Below, piece by piece: positions 13,539 to 23,691 of a DNA stretch of 64,000 bases (the stretch's first letter is position 1; each line of letters starts with the position of its first letter). The stretch is from Heterodera schachtii. Lineage: Eukaryota > Nematoda > Chromadorea > Rhabditida > Heteroderidae. The notes beneath the pieces are model-generated. The model saw nothing but the letters and a program-made list of their open reading frames with translations, made no database searches and had not been told where the DNA came from. Made by a program: the position numbers and the translations under genes. The stretch spans positions 39,870 through 103,869 of the forward strand of contig SIJG01000130.1 of assembly GCA_023374025.1 (NCBI GenBank), in the 5' to 3' direction.

Positions 13539-13684
13539 TAGAGATTTATCTACAAACATTTTTAAATGCCTTTTTTCATGCCTTTTTCAGGATTTTCGTG
13601 CCTTTTCATGCCTTTTTTTCAATTTTTTCATAACTTTTATAGTGCCTTTTTCGCGATTTTTGGTGCCTTTTTAGTCGGTCTCTA
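13539..13684. mobile_element. motif-array element (ATGCCTTTTT words)
   Basis: Within 146 bp, words of the form TGCCTTTTT(C/T)ATGCC recur seven or more times. The segment is bounded by TAGAGATTTATC on the left and GGTCTCTA on the right, an inverted pair resembling hAT termini. No matching target duplication was found, so the boundaries are tentative. Confidence 0.4.
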
Positions 13685-15017
13685 CTCATTATAAAAATAA
13701 ATTTCTTTTAATTTCAAGAATTTAGCTTTTTAATACAGAAAAATTTTAACAAATTATTATATATTTCAATTAGTAATTGCATTACATATTTTTGAGAAAC
13801 ATTAATCAATCAAAGTTATTCAAAGATTTCTTCCAATTAAAAACCGAACAAAAAAAAAAAGGAAAATGCATATTTTTCTTATAAATACATTTAAATTGGA
13901 GAAAGGAAAATCGCTTATTTGTTAGACATAATTAGCCGAATGGGGAAGATCATCAATAAGGCTAAAAACCACGTGTTGATCCGAAGCAAAAATTGTTAAT
14001 TATAGAAAAAATAGAATAAGATGATAATTAAAAGATAATGTCATCACAATTTGTGCTTTTAAACCTTAATTAGATTTATCGATATTTTGAATTAATTTAA
14101 AATAAATTTTCATTTTATCTTTATTTTGAAATACGACCCTACTATGTTTCTCAAATAATATTTTAAATAATAACCCCAAAATTAATCTTAAAAAATTACA
14201 AATAAATTAGTTGAAAAAGAATTAATATCAAAATTATTTTATTTATATAAATTTGAGTTATTCAAATAATTTATTTCGCATTTTAAAAGAGTTGGGATAT
14301 AATTTTAATATTCTCTTTAATGCGATAAAAGATAAAATTATTTTAAGTACCAAGCATGCACATAAATAAAAATATAACGATATAGTATTCAAAAAATTAT
14401 TTAAAAAATATATCATAAGTTTCATTTAAAATTTATTTAAAAAATAAAATTTACTGACACTCCCTTATGAAAATTGAACGCCATTACCGTATACATTCTG
14501 AGTTCAAAGCATTCAAGGTAAAAGTAGCTAACAATAAATACGTTCAAATAAAACAATTGATTTTTTAAAGTGTAAATTGTGTCCATATAAATCGAATCAA
14601 CAAGACAAGAAATGAACAAATAATACATGGACAGTAAAAAACGAAAAAAATTGCTAAAAAAAATTGCGTAAAAAACAAAATGCCAATGAATTCAAATGAA
14701 AAACAAAGTATATTTAATCTGACCAAAAGTTTTAAAACGTCAAAACTCATCATAAAGCATAGTTTTTGAGAGCAAAACTAAACATTTATTATAATTTGAC
14801 GGCAAATTATTTACTAAATATAAAAATGGAGAAAATACATAGATTAACAGCAAAAACATAATAAAAAAAACTTTCATATTTGACCCATTTTAATTTTAAC
14901 TTGACCTATTAATTGATTTAGTATTTTTTCTCCATCGATATGCAAAATTTAAAGAAAATCAGTAAGGCGGAAAAAAAGTTTTATTGAGCGAAGTAAATGT
15001 TGTTCTTTACATTAGCC
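13685..15017. other. A+T-rich stretch with one small G+C pocket
   Basis: Mostly A/T-rich. A pocket at about 13930-13995 is open on both strands (about 20 codons each) and may be a gene or transposon remnant. No boundary supports an exon. Two Phe/Leu-rich frames at 14437-14753 appear composition-driven. Confidence 0.4.
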
Positions 15018-15116
15018 ATTAAGAATGAAGAGATAGTAAATAAAATTGAGAGAAATAAAGATAAAAAGTAAATATTAAGAATGAAGAGATAGTAAATAAA
15101 ATTGAGAGAAATAAAG
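15018..15116. repeat. direct repeat, two identical 43-bp copies 56 bp apart
   Basis: The sequence starting ATTAAGAATGAAGAGATAG at 15018-15060 recurs identically at 15074-15116. The identity in an otherwise diverged region indicates a recent local duplication. Confidence 0.85.
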
Positions 15117-15127
15117 AAGTAAATGTG

Positions 15128-15475
15128 ACAGAACGCCAGTTTTTTTCTATAATTAAGTTTTTTCTTAATTTTTGGAAGAATCTGTTTTTTATGCTTATTT
15201 TAAGTACCTATTTATAAAATTAAGTGCCTAAAAATACGATCAAAATGTTATTCTATAAATTATTAAAATAGGATTTTTTTTAACTTTGCCTCATTTTTCA
15301 TGACTTTTTTGCATTTTTTACATGCTTTTTTGTTTTTGTTTTTTTTTTTAACTTTTTGGCTTTTTTTTTAGCATATTTTTCAAATTTTCGTGACTTTTTT
15401 GCCTTTTTATGAATTTTTTATGACTTTTTTAGTCGACTTTTTGAAGATTTTTAGTGACTTAAATTCCCAGCGTTA
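15128..15475. mobile_element. motif-array element (GACTTTTTTG words)
   Basis: Words such as TGACTTTTTTGC, AGTGCC and TTTTTAGTGACTT recur across the segment. The right edge ends CCCAGCGTTA, the inverse of TAACGCTGGG, a plausible hAT-type terminus. The left edge AACGCCAG is a weak partner. No target duplication was identified. Confidence 0.35.
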
Positions 15476-16417
15476 ATAAATAAAAAAGAGAAGAGGTTTT
15501 ATAAAAATAAGAATTACCAAGGCACGAAACTTTTTCATTATTTACATTTCATGATGTTAGGAAAAATAGAAATACTTATAGAAATAATATATGATTTCAT
15601 TAATAAAAAAAGTAATACTTTTACTTCTTTTAAAAAAAACTATTTTATTTTCTAATTATTCAGTAAATTAAATAACATTTATTAGAGAATTAATTCAATG
15701 AAAATAATCAAGACTATTAAAACTTAACCAAAAGGCAATCATAACCTTATTTTTCTATTACAGTAATCTATAAATTCATATTATTTTTATAAATTAAATG
15801 AATTAGCAATTCAAAGAATAAAATTTAAAAAATTTCTAATTTTTTGGTTTTTTAAAATTATGAACCACTTTAATTGATGCTAATTTTCTTATGTTTTTTT
15901 TACTTGTTTTCTTCGCAACTATTTCCTTCTCTTAGACCTTGCTTTAAGATTCATTTTCAAATTAGTTACATATTATTTTCTTTAATTTTAATTGGAATTT
16001 AAACAAATTTTATTTAAGTTTGGATTGAAATAAAAATATATTTTGATTAATTTTTTGTTTATAACATTTTATAATTTAGAAATCATTCATTTTTTATCTT
16101 GAATTAGATTTAAATCTTCCAATTTAACGAAAATGTTATCAATGTTTTTTTGTATTAATTTTTTTAATTACCTTTATTTTATAATTGACAAGAAATTATA
16201 ATTATTTAACATAAAATTATCGTTTATTTAAATGTGGAAACTAAGAAACTCTGTTGTTGTTAAGATTTGATATTTTTCATTATAGTGTGCCGCCATCGTT
16301 TTGTTATTGTGCCAAATATTTAAATTTGAGTAAGAAATTATAGCAATGTTTAAATTTCCAGTCATAAAACACATATAGTTTTATAAAATACAATAAAAAA
16401 ACAGTAATCGAAAAGAC
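15476..16417. other. A+T-rich stretch, nothing seen
   Basis: No gene, array or strong palindrome was noticed. Confidence 0.55.
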
Positions 16418-16420
16418 TAA

Positions 16421-16980
16421 CAAAGGAAGCTCCCCAGCAGGTGTCCGTGGGATTTCCGAATGAAACTTAGTGGGTGAATAGAGCCTTCGCATAGGTTTAT
16501 TTTTCTTCCAAATAATTACGAGTGCCGAGTTATATCGTGTCAAACTTTTAATGAATAAAGAAATTTAATAATTTTTTTAATTCTTATCAGTGTTTAGTGG
16601 TGTTTTTGTAGTGCGTTAATCAGCGTTTTTTAACTCTAAAGTTCGAATCCTTTACATGCAAATTCCTTTTTTAATTTTAATTTTTGCTTTTTATGCCAAA
16701 TAAATATCAAAATGTTGTTTATAAAATAAATTTTTTATTTTATTTTTTATAATTCATTTTTATAAGTATAATACTTATTAAAAATATTAGAAAAAAAATT
16801 TATTTTTTTTAATCTATTGATATTTATTATATCTTTATGATTAATGTAATTGTTTTATTTTGAATAAAAAATTTAAAATAAAAATTATGTTTAATAAATG
16901 ATTTTTTGATAATTGACCTGCATAAAAAGCAAAAAAAAACACATACGGGCTCCGAACTTTTGACACCAAAAAATTGTGCC
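16421..16980. mobile_element. Harbinger-like foldback relic with a tRNA-like module
   Basis: It begins CAAAGGAAGCTCCCC directly after TAA (16418-16420). The segment TTCCGAATGAAACTTA then matches the element at 55232 in the same relative place. A Pol III box B-like GTTCGAATC sits at 16641-16649. A diverged inverted copy of that portion (GGGCTCCGAACTT plus the following GCATAAAAAGC-type block) lies at about 16920-16965. The right terminus was not found, so the copy is partial and the end given is approximate. A related fragment is at about 51770-51820. Confidence 0.55.
16590..16650 (+). promoter_or_regulatory. degenerate tRNA-like Pol III box A / box B pair
   Basis: Box B GTTCGAATC (16641-16649) fits GWTCRANNC exactly. 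About 40 nt upstream, GTGTTTAGTGG is a weak box A. The spacing parallels the better pair in the 55232 element. No cloverleaf forms, so this is a tRNA-derived promoter relic rather than a tRNA gene. Confidence 0.4.
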
Positions 16981-18600
16981 AAACACGGCCGAGGGTAATT
17001 GAAATATATTATCTATCAAAAGTTTAGCTAATTTGAATTAAAACAATCAATAAATCACAAATTAAATGTGACATCGACAAGATACAAAGCTAATACTGAG
17101 TAAACTTATTAATTTTGCAAAAATCATTTAAATGAAAGTATTAAAAAGTAAGATAGACAAAATTAAATTACTAAATTGCCAACCAGACCAAAAAAAACAT
17201 ATTATTAACAAAAAAATTCTAAAAATTATATTCTGATCACAATGATTAGGCTTCGTTCCCTGCGAAGGGCCTTGCTATACATTAATTTAGTTTTTATTAT
17301 TCAAAAATGCGACTACAAAAAAAGCATTTTCGTATTTTTAGCAATTAGTTTAGATACTAAAAAGGAATTGAAAAAAACACAAAAAATATTGATTAAAATT
17401 TATGATAAAAATTCAATTATAAATAAGAGCAAATGAGAAATATTGAAAATTCATTTTATAGGAACTATTATATTAAACAGTAAAATAAATGGTCAAATTT
17501 ATTAAAGAATTCAAAAACTATAAATATTTAAATTATTATCAATTTGACATTTCAATTTAGTAGTACATTAGTCGTAATATTTAATCAGATCATAAATTTT
17601 GCATTAATCTTATTTAAAATAAAAGTCTTTTTTAACAATTTATTCTATAGGTGAAAATTAATTTATTTTCTTTTCCTATACTTTATCTTTTTTAATAAAT
17701 TTGTATAAATAAATTTATGTCATTATAAATTAAAAAGAATTTATTTCAATTAATAAGTTTCATGCAATTATTTTAGAAGAATCTTCAACTCAAGATGAAA
17801 AGCAAAGATTAAAAAGGACAAACATTATTGAATTCATTGAGAAATGAATTTTAAAATAAAGAAATAAGTACAAAAAATGGCAGAAGTTAAATTTTGCAAT
17901 AATCACATAACAAAGGATCATTATATAGCAAAATCATTGATATAAATTAAAATTAAAACTAAAGCTAAATTTAATTATCTTTTTTAATTTGAATCTGTGA
18001 AAAACTATTTTATATTTTTTTGTTTATGATTTATTACTTATTTGTTAATTTAATCTGCACTGAATTAAATGTATTGAAGAATGAAAACCATAAAATAAAT
18101 TTATTATAACTATTGACATTAAATTAAAAATGAATCATTCAAGAATATGATAGTAAACTTGAGAAAAATAAAATTATTGCATAATTTGTATATGAAATTT
18201 GCTAAACAAACATATCTAAAATAATTTAATAAAAATAGATAATTTTTTGAATATTTAAAATGAATCATTTCTCGTGTAGTAATATTTTAAAAAATTTGGA
18301 AAAATATGGCCCAACAATATATGCAACCATCTATGTATGAAGATGAGCCATCGTATAAAAAAAAACTCAAAGAAGAAATAGTATTGTAATAATATATTAA
18401 TACAATAAAAAATACTAAATCGTGCATTCGCAGAGATAAAAACGTAACTTTTCGCCTACTGACCCAAAATATGATTTAATAATATTTTGGTAAATGTTTG
18501 GTTAACTTTTTGTGTTACAGTTCCCCGGTTTTTATGTTTCCAAAATTTGGTACTGTTTTGGTAAATACTTTCATAATTTTAAGTAATGTTTTAATAACAT
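16981..18600. other. A+T-rich stretch, nothing convincing
   Basis: An open frame at 17242-17436 is Lys/Ile-rich and follows the A/T composition. A short hairpin (GGCTTCGTTCCCTGCGAAGG) lies near 17250. No other structure was noticed. Confidence 0.5.
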
Positions 18601-18674
18601 GTTTCGAAAAAACGCGCAACAAAAAAGCCTTTCGAGTGTAAAAATGGTTGCCAACTATCTCAGAATCGCATTCT

Positions 18675-18765
18675 GATCCCCGAGTCGAGAAATTCTCGGG
18701 TTTCTTTGCGGCTCGGTTCTCGTATCATTTCTCGGGGTCATTTCTCGGTCTCGGGTCGGTTCTAG
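18675..18765. mobile_element. motif-array fragment (TCTCGG words)
   Basis: TCTCGG or CTCGGG recurs about seven times in 90 bp. It includes the hairpin CCCGAGTCGAGAAATTCTCGGG at about 18679, quoted here as its two arms CCCGAG and CTCGGG. The dense G+C-rich word array in A/T-rich DNA resembles the subterminal arrays of the hAT-like elements in this window. No termini were found. Confidence 0.35.
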
Positions 18766-18770
18766 ATTTT

Positions 18771-20220
18771 TTTTATGTTATTGTTTAAAATAAAATTAAA
18801 ATTAAAAGTAATCTATATTTTCTTAAATAAATTTATTAAATTTCTTGGCAATAAGCTTATATTAGAAAATGCTTAAAATATAATATTTAAAAACAGATAA
18901 GAATGTGAGGGATAAATTGATTAAGTTCTTTTGGAAAGGGACTATTTTGTAAACAATCTAACAAAATCGGATAAACAAATATTTAAAATTTTGAAAAATA
19001 CATAATAATTTTATTCAAGCCTGTAGTTCGACGAAAAGTTATATAAAATTTGGCAAATCAAAAAAATTCAAATTATTATTGAATTCTTTGAAATAATTAG
19101 TTAATTTAAAAAAATTAAAGAAAATATTACATTAACTATAGATATAAACGAAAATATGCAAAAAAAATAATTTATCTTTAAATTTTAGAAGTAGTCCAAA
19201 AATGTTTTTTGTAATAATTATACTTAATAATGAAGCGCATCGAATAATGATTAATCTACCCAATAATTGTAGCAAAAGAAAAAATAATATCATTAATTAA
19301 AATTCCAAACAATAAAACTGTATGTTAATCTAGGGGATCAAAATTTTACCTTTCATATCTTCATCGGCACATTGTCTAATAAATTTAAAATAATCTAAAT
19401 ATTTAATAATGATAATCGAAATAAAAACTTTTAAATCATTACACTTTAATTTATTCCTAATATACATTTTTTATAAAATTAAATATTTTAATACAAACAT
19501 ATTAAAAATAAGTAAAGTTGCAATAAACTGTATTGTACTCGCACTGCTGTACACGCACTACCGTGAACGCGGTAAATTGAATATAGAAATTAAAACTAAA
19601 AAATAAAAATTTAGTGATGAAAATATTTTAAACTCCAAGAAAAAAAATTTATATAGCAGATGCGACAAAAATGGATAAATTTAAATAAAAAAAAAATTTT
19701 CTTTAAAAATTTAAAATAAATTCTAATAAGTAAAAAGAAGGTAAAATAAATATTTAAATATGATACCATGATTAATTATAAAAAATAAATTAATTTCGCT
19801 ACATATTTAAATGCCTGAACCGCGCTAAAAATTAAATTTCTTCCTATTACAAGATAAACAGAAGGTTGAAGTAGATTGAAAAGTAATTCACCGGATTGTC
19901 TAATATTATATATTTAACTGTTCCTATTAACTCTAAATGTTTTAACTATTAAAAATTGATAATAAGAAAATTAAAAATAACATATTTATTTGTTTAAATA
20001 AAAAACTGATAATTGGTCAGTTTATGCGAAGTAAAAAATTTTAATGTTTCATTTGTAGTTTTAAATTTCTAGGATTTTAATAAATTTTAAAGAAATTTAG
20101 ACATAAGTTACCTAATTTCATTCGGTTGGTTACCTAGGTAATTACAAAATAAATGTGATATTTGGATAATTATTTAAATTAGTGCTATATTGTGTGGCAT
20201 TTTTAATCAATGATTATGCT
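18771..20220. other. A+T-rich stretch upstream of the retroelement, no LTR seen
   Basis: I looked here for an LTR or primer-binding site matching sequence after 23.7 kb and found none. TTACCTAGGTAA at about 20132 is a 12-bp palindrome without an evident role. Confidence 0.45.
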
Positions 20221-20675
20221 ATTAAACATTTTCTGCGCGCATTAGACGATCCCGATATCGCAAAGTCGTTAGAATTGACTCGTAGTCAGGGAATGGACTT
20301 CGATCAATTCGTTACAATGGCGGCGCGTGCTGAGGCGCCGCGAAAGCGGTGAGAAGCTGTAACAGAGGACAGAACATGCGAACTTTCCCAACATTTTCTG
20401 GACAAGTACACGAACCACAATCAAATTATCCCCAACAGCGACAAGTCCTTACCTGCTATAATTGCAACAGAATTGGTCATGTTTCACGTGAGTGTCGAGA
20501 ACCGAGACGCAACAACCAAACTTTTAACTTCCGTCCAATAATTTGTTCGAGAAACCAACGGAGACTCTCAAATGCCAAACCGAAACTACAACAACCCTCG
20601 GTTTCCAGCACCACAAAATTTTGGAAATACTCAGAGAAACTTTTTCAACAGTCTTCAACACCAGCAGTTGGGAAA
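20221..20675 (+). pseudogene. gag: Gag C-terminal fragment with CCHC zinc knuckle
   Basis: The first part (about 20228-20350) reads as a Gag C-terminal helix region (for example DDPDIAKSLELTRSQGMDF) and runs into a stop at CGG-TGA. Reading resumes in another frame through a Gln/Arg/Asn-rich stretch to CYNCNRIGHVSREC at 20454-20495, a C-x2-C-x4-H-x4-C nucleic-acid-binding knuckle with all four ligands present. In an intact element Gag packages the RNA, and the knuckle binds it. The matrix/capsid-like N-terminal portion is absent upstream. A frameshift near 20345 separates the two parts. Confidence 0.85.
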
Positions 20676-21343
20676 CTTGTGGTCATGGAATTTGAAGTTT
20701 GTAAAAAGAAGGCACAAGGAATGGTGGATGGCGGTGCCCAAGTCTCGTTAATTTCGGCTCAATTTTTGCATGGCCTATTCAAAGACGAGTCCCTCAAAAA
20801 TTCCGAAAATAGTTTTGGTCATTCAAATTGAAAGTAAGGGACTTCAATGGAAAAACAATCGATGTGGTTGGAGAGATTGTACTTTCAATTATGCGAGATG
20901 GAATGCGTCCTTTTCTGATAACACTTCAAGTTGATTCGTCTGATTTTGGTTTTGATTTGATCATCGGGACCAATGCTTTGAATCAGTTGGGGATAAAGTT
21001 TTTTGATGAAGTGAATCAAAAATTGGTGACATTTGAAACAGCAGATACTGAAAACAAAAAGGAAACTGCAGTTAGAGTAGTGTACAGTGTGAAAATACAA
21101 CCACGTTCATCGACGATAATTGAAGTGGCAGTAAACTACGAGATTAACGAACAAGCGGTATTGATTGAAGGGGCATCAGAAGTGTCGGAGCTGAAAATTG
21201 AACCGACATTAGTAACGCCTAAATTTGGAAAAGCGACCATACCGGTCACCAATTTTTCATCGCTTCCAATCGTTCTTGGCGAGAATGATAAAATTGGAAC
21301 AGGAGTTATAGTGGAGAAGAAGTCACCGCGGAAAATTCCTTAA
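20676..21343 (+). pseudogene. pro: retroviral-type aspartic protease and linker, frameshifted
   Basis: VDGGAQVSLIS (active-site codons 20727-20738) corresponds to the D-[ST]-G-A loop of retropepsins, here with Gly in place of Thr/Ser. The frame closes at 20829-20831 and the rest of the domain continues one frame over from 20828. It includes FDLIIGTNALNQLG, the conserved hydrophobic-Leu-Gly stretch near the end of the protease. About 110 further residues lead towards the RT and end at TAA near 21343. The protease would process Gag-Pol. The frameshift and the altered loop make this copy inactive. Confidence 0.85.
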
Positions 21344-21473
21344 TTGGGATTGTTTGAATCATTAAGTCACCGTTAGCTCCATTCAATTTTTGAATGAGCT
21401 TGAAGCAAAGCATGTCAAACAAATTGAATCTGTTTACGTGAGCAAGCAAACACCAACTATGCGATCGAAACTG

Positions 21474-22190
21474 ATCAGTTAGGAAAACTCATCATCGAAC
21501 ACTCTCAAATTTTTGCTATTGATGACAAAGATTTGACTCAGACTGATTTAGTTACACATTATATGGACACTAAAGACAGCTCACCGGTGAAAATGCGCAT
21601 GCGTCCAATTCCATATGCATTTCGGGAAAAAGTCTCAATAATGTTGCAAGACTATTTATCCCGTGGAATCATTCGTCCTTCTTGGTCACCGTATGCAAGT
21701 CCAATCGTTATAGTTCCTAAAAAGGATGGAACAATCTGATTTTGCACCGATTATCGCGCACTAAATGCGGTCATCGTTAAGCCATTCGGAATGACCCATG
21801 CAGTTGAGACATTCCAAAGGTTCATGAAAAAACTTTTTGAAGGTGTTTTGAACGATTTTGTCTTTGTTTACGTCAACGACATTTTTTGTAGCAAGTGAAA
21901 GCTTCGAACAACATTTGGAACACCTTAAAATTGTTTTCGAAAGACTACAAAAAGCTGGTTTGAAATTAAAAATCACAAAGTGTCACTTTGTTGCGGAAGA
22001 AATTCAGTTTCTGGGTCCCAATCCCTTCCTCGGTTTTATGACATATTATCGAAAGTTCATACATTCATTTGGAAAGCTGGCCGCACATTTGTTTCGTCAC
22101 CAAGTTCTGTTTTGGAGAAAAAGAGTTGGAAGCATTTCACCTTTTGAAAGAGAAGATTGCAGAAAATTTCGTTTTGTATTTCCCGGATTT
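21474..22190 (+). pseudogene. pol: reverse transcriptase with internal deletions and altered catalytic box
   Basis: The N-terminal fingers are recognisable from RGIIRPSWSPYASPIVIV and KKDGTI. A TGA then replaces the usual Arg codon before FCTDYRALN. About 60 residues that normally follow, including the first catalytic Asp region, are missing: the sequence jumps to PFGMTHAVETFQRFM. The catalytic box reads YVND (21869-21880) instead of YVDD/YIDD, one G-to-A change. After another frame change the thumb side is present (LQKAGLKLKITKCHFVAEE), then a second deletion joins FLGP to MTYYRKFIHSF. The enzyme would copy element RNA into DNA; this copy cannot. Confidence 0.92.
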
Positions 22191-22620
22191 TAACACGGCG
22201 CAAAAAATTCCGGAAAGAATGTTTATCATGATGACGGATGCGAGTAAAGTGGGAATTTCAGCCATTTTGATTCAGCCGGATGAAAACCAAAGAATTCGTC
22301 CGATTTATTTCGTGTCACGCCAGTGCAATGTGGCTGAGAGTCGGTATTCTCCAACTGAATTAGAAGCATTAGCAGTTCGTTTTGGAGTTAATAAATTCGC
22401 ACAATTTATTACCATGATTCCGACAAAAGTGCTAACTGATCACAAAGGGCTTATTCCCATGTTTAAAACAAAGAAGGAAGCGGGAAACAGTCGCGTCGAC
22501 AAATGGATAAAGGGGACTTCGTTCTCGATTCATTCTTCAAGTGTAGTACAATCCAGGAAAAAGCAACGTGGTCGCTGATGTTTTGTCAAGAAATTTCCCG
22601 AGAAACGAAAGTTTATCAAT
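22190..22620 (+). pseudogene. pol: RNase H domain
   Basis: The domain follows the RT directly. Its recognisable pieces are MMTDASKVGISAIL (first catalytic Asp, codon 22237-22239), RYSPTELEALAV (Glu) and VLTDHKGLIPM (Asp). These match the D-E-D arrangement of Ty3/gypsy RNase H. The end of the domain, VADVLSRN, is in another frame from about 22568, so a frameshift lies near 22550. RNase H removes RNA from the RNA-DNA hybrid during reverse transcription. Confidence 0.9.
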
Positions 22621-22699
22621 AGAAGAGGAATTAGAAAATGTTGCGTTGCTAAAATCAGCATTAGTTACAGTAATAGGAAATGAGACAGAAAATGGACAT

Positions 22700-23040
22700 A
22701 ATGAAATTTGTGCCGACGAAATAGAGTGGAAAATGAAAAAGCTTCATTTTTCACCTTCATAAAAAATAAGCTTTTTAACTGCGACAAAAAAAAATGGAAA
22801 GTTACGTTATTCGTGCCAGAGGGATTTCGAAAAAAGTTGATTGACCAAAGACACGCTGGAATGTGTGCAGGCCATTTCAGCGCCAAAAAATTATTTTTAC
22901 AAATGTCGGAACATTTCTTTTGGCCAAACATGCGAGCAGATTGCTCAAAAGCAGCTCTGGATTGTCGTGTTTGCGCCTACACACGAGAACCACGCGCCAT
23001 TAGCCGGGAATCCAAATGGTTCGAACAAATGAACCATTAG
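22700..23040 (+). pseudogene. int: integrase N-terminal zinc-binding domain
   Basis: RHAGMCAGHFSAKKLFLQM supplies the two His ligands and DCRVC the C-x2-C pair, giving the HHCC zinc finger of retroviral-type integrases. HFFWPNMRAD between them is the usual family signature. The frame ends at TAG 23038-23040, just as the catalytic core should begin. Confidence 0.9.
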
Positions 23041-23691
23041 AATTAGTGTGTTTGAATGTGCTTAGTATCGGTCGAGGTCGCGCAAAAAATCGATATGTAT
23101 TTGTTTGCGTTGACCATTTTTCAAAATGGACAGTGGCAGAGCCATTCCCGGATAAATCGGCTGAAATGGGATTTAAAACTGCCATTCGTCATTTTTGCAA
23201 TAAATGTTACGCCATCAGTAACAACAGGTTTTTCTCCCTACTCTTTAATGTTTGGAAGAGTTGTGGATTTTCCGACGGATGATAACATAAAATTTGAAGA
23301 GGACCCACGTTATACTGTGGACCAGGAAACTTATCTCCAAGCTTTTAATGAAAATCTGATGGAAATCATGGGACACGCACGCAAAAACGCTGAAATTGCA
23401 CGCAAAAAAAACCAAATTGGAATTTAATTCCCGCCCAAACGTGACGCGCAAAAAATTTAAGCCGGGGGACAGAGTTATGATTGTCCTCCATTCAACGAAA
23501 GCACAAGCCTCACACCGAAAATTATCTTAGAACCATTTTGGGCCTCACCAAATCGTTGAAATGACCGGAAGTTCAGCTAAAGTGGTCCCTGCTGATCAAT
23601 TAGAAGCGCGACCCAATTTCTGTACCAATCGAAAGAATGATTCTAAACTAAATGGAAACAAAACAAATTATTATTATGGAATAGAGAAATA
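23016..23691 (+). pseudogene. int: integrase core remnant and GPY/F-like C-terminus
   Basis: The core starts well (RYVFVCVDHFSKWTVAEPF), but the first catalytic position is Asn (LVCLNVLSIG, codon 23055-23057) where Asp is usual. The block that would carry the second Asp and the Glu is deleted: reading jumps near 23195 to AINVTPSVTTGFSPYSLMFG. After another frame change near 23425, FKPGDRVMI, a TAG, and HFGPHQIVEMTGSSAKVV form a GPY/F-like C-terminal domain. Without the D-D-E residues it cannot integrate DNA. The coding trace ends at TAA near 23691 and no 3' LTR was identified after it. Confidence 0.88.

Larger units (their letters stand above)
20221..23691 (+). mobile_element. degenerate Ty3/gypsy-type LTR retrotransposon, internal region
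   Basis: The domain order zinc knuckle, protease, RT, RNase H, integrase is that of Ty3/gypsy (Metaviridae) elements, not of Copia. The segment is visibly richer in G+C than the flanks, so its edges show as composition breaks at about 20.2 and 23.7 kb. The first two thirds or more of Gag are missing and no LTR or tract was recognised on either side. At least six frame changes or stops and three or more internal deletions interrupt it. It cannot encode a working element and is best read as an old, 5'-truncated copy. Confidence 0.93.

Noticed and set aside
13539..13684. 8-bp duplication around the TGCCTTTTT array
   Set aside because: The candidate flanks CTGAATTC and CTCATTAT agree at only about half the positions, so the boundaries remain unproven.
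13930..13995. Short exon pocket open on both strands
   Set aside because: About 20 codons on either strand, no donor or acceptor, and no recognised family; cannot choose a strand.
16304..16543. 79-codon minus-strand frame
   Set aside because: It lies over the terminus of the 16421 foldback relic; its protein-like part is the transposon terminus read in reverse.
20885..21100. Minus-strand frames inside the retroelement (also 21761-21976, 22665-22931, 23000-23185, 23245-23451)
   Set aside because: All are antisense to recognisable pol domains.
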